From positions 1 to 5,688 of the forward strand of contig CAMPHP010000249.1 in assembly GCA_946885925.1 (NCBI GenBank): a DNA stretch of 5,688 nt, read 5' to 3'. The notes below the pieces were generated by a model. It did not search any database. It was not told where the DNA came from and worked only from the letters and a program-made list of their open reading frames with translations. Position 1 is the stretch's first letter, and every line of letters begins with the position of its first letter. The DNA comes from an uncultured Litorilinea sp. (GTDB taxonomy: Bacteria; Chloroflexota; Anaerolineae; Caldilineales; Caldilineaceae). This document shows positions 5,387 through 5,688 of this stretch, piece after piece. The position numbers and the translations under genes are program-made.

Positions 5387-5425
5387 GAAGGAGGGTACGC
5401 CCCTGTACTCTCCTTCACTTTTATT
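5387..5425 (+). terminator. Strong intrinsic terminator after the CsbD gene
   Basis: GAAGGAGGGTAC (5387-5398) pairs with GTACTCTCCTTC (5405-5416) over 12 bp with a single G-U and a 6-nt loop GCCCCT. ACTTTTATT follows as the U-rich tract. An A-rich TAATAA precedes the stem, so a weak reverse function is possible. Confidence 0.9.
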
Positions 5426-5628
5426 GGCGGCTGATACTCCTTTCCCTTCGACGCCCAATGCAATAGTTGTTTGACTTCGCTCCCCTATGCCAGATACCTT
5501 TTACATGTACTAATGGAGGCACAGGACGTAAAGCGATGGTTTCTGGACAACTCCTTCTTATCGCAAGTTAGGCCACCTCTTCATTTCTTTCTCCCTGACA
5601 ACTCTTGCGCTCATTCAAAAATATGTGC
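5426..5628. other. Intergenic stretch without a supportable gene
   Basis: Between the CsbD terminator and the promoter at the right edge there are only short, unconvincing frames. One is a 39-codon frame from ATG 5513 that lacks a ribosome site and recognisable composition. No repeat or RNA gene was recognised. Confidence 0.6.
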
Positions 5629-5657
5629 TTGACATTTTGAAGTTATAGGTATATTCT
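5629..5657 (+). promoter_or_regulatory. Sigma70-type promoter for a gene beyond the right edge
   Basis: A perfect -35 TTGACA (5629-5634) is followed by TATATT (5650-5655, 15-bp spacer, 5/6) or TATTCT (5652-5657, 17-bp spacer, 4/6). The start point would fall near 5662-5665, at the edge of the LexA-type operator. The gene itself lies outside the window. Confidence 0.72.
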
Positions 5658-5664
5658 CTGTGGG

Positions 5665-5676
5665 GAACATTTGTTC
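5665..5676 (+). promoter_or_regulatory. LexA/SOS operator GAACATTTGTTC
   Basis: GAAC-N4-GTTC with both half-sites perfect matches the Gram-positive (DinR/LexA) SOS box core. It sits just downstream of the -10 box, overlapping the likely start point, the classic position for LexA repression. The target gene is outside the window, probably an SOS function. Confidence 0.75.
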
Positions 5677-5688
5677 TATTTGGCTTTC

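Noticed and set aside
5513..5632. 39-codon plus-strand frame from ATG 5513
   Set aside because: No ribosome site at usable spacing, no recognisable protein features, and it runs into the right-edge promoter.

Overview
The window looks like chromosomal DNA from a free-living bacterium with about half G+C. I lean towards Chloroflexota (Ktedonobacteria or Herpetosiphon-like). The reasons are the gene mix (LysM-tethered secreted hydrolase, PfpI/DJ-1 and CsbD stress proteins, Nudix hydrolase), the sigma70-type promoter spacing and a Gram-positive-style LexA box. The assignment is an inference from style, not a database match. I see no mobile element, CRISPR array, tRNA or rRNA.

Minus-strand half (1-3523, read right to left). 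A secreted LysM plus alpha/beta-hydrolase protein (3523-2126) is driven from a well-formed promoter at 3604-3632. An 8-bp inverted repeat brackets its -10 box. The gene is closed by an intrinsic terminator at 2025-2056. Next come a D-2-hydroxyacid dehydrogenase (1970-960), a Nudix hydrolase (891-328) and the first 93 codons of a probable membrane protein running off the left edge (279-1). The last three are spaced by only 65 and 48 nt, with no terminator seen between them, so they may be cotranscribed.

Central divergent intergenic region (3524-4252, 729 nt). It carries the hydrolase promoter and palindrome, two hairpin-forming inverted repeats, and a canonical G-quadruplex motif on the minus strand (4035-4059) containing a telomere-like GGGTTAGGG.

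Plus-strand half (4253-5688). A PfpI/DJ-1-family protein (4253-4831) is followed by a CsbD-family small stress protein (5082-5294). Structured non-coding DNA lies after each, and a strong terminator at 5387-5425 ends the CsbD unit. At the right edge a promoter with a perfect TTGACA -35 is followed by GAACATTTGTTC, a textbook LexA/SOS operator. The gene it controls lies just outside the window.

The protein-coding genes belong to known families. The less ordinary content is regulatory: the operator-like palindrome, the LexA box, the G4 motif and the short tandem repeats. I do not see convincing evidence of a wholly new multi-gene system.
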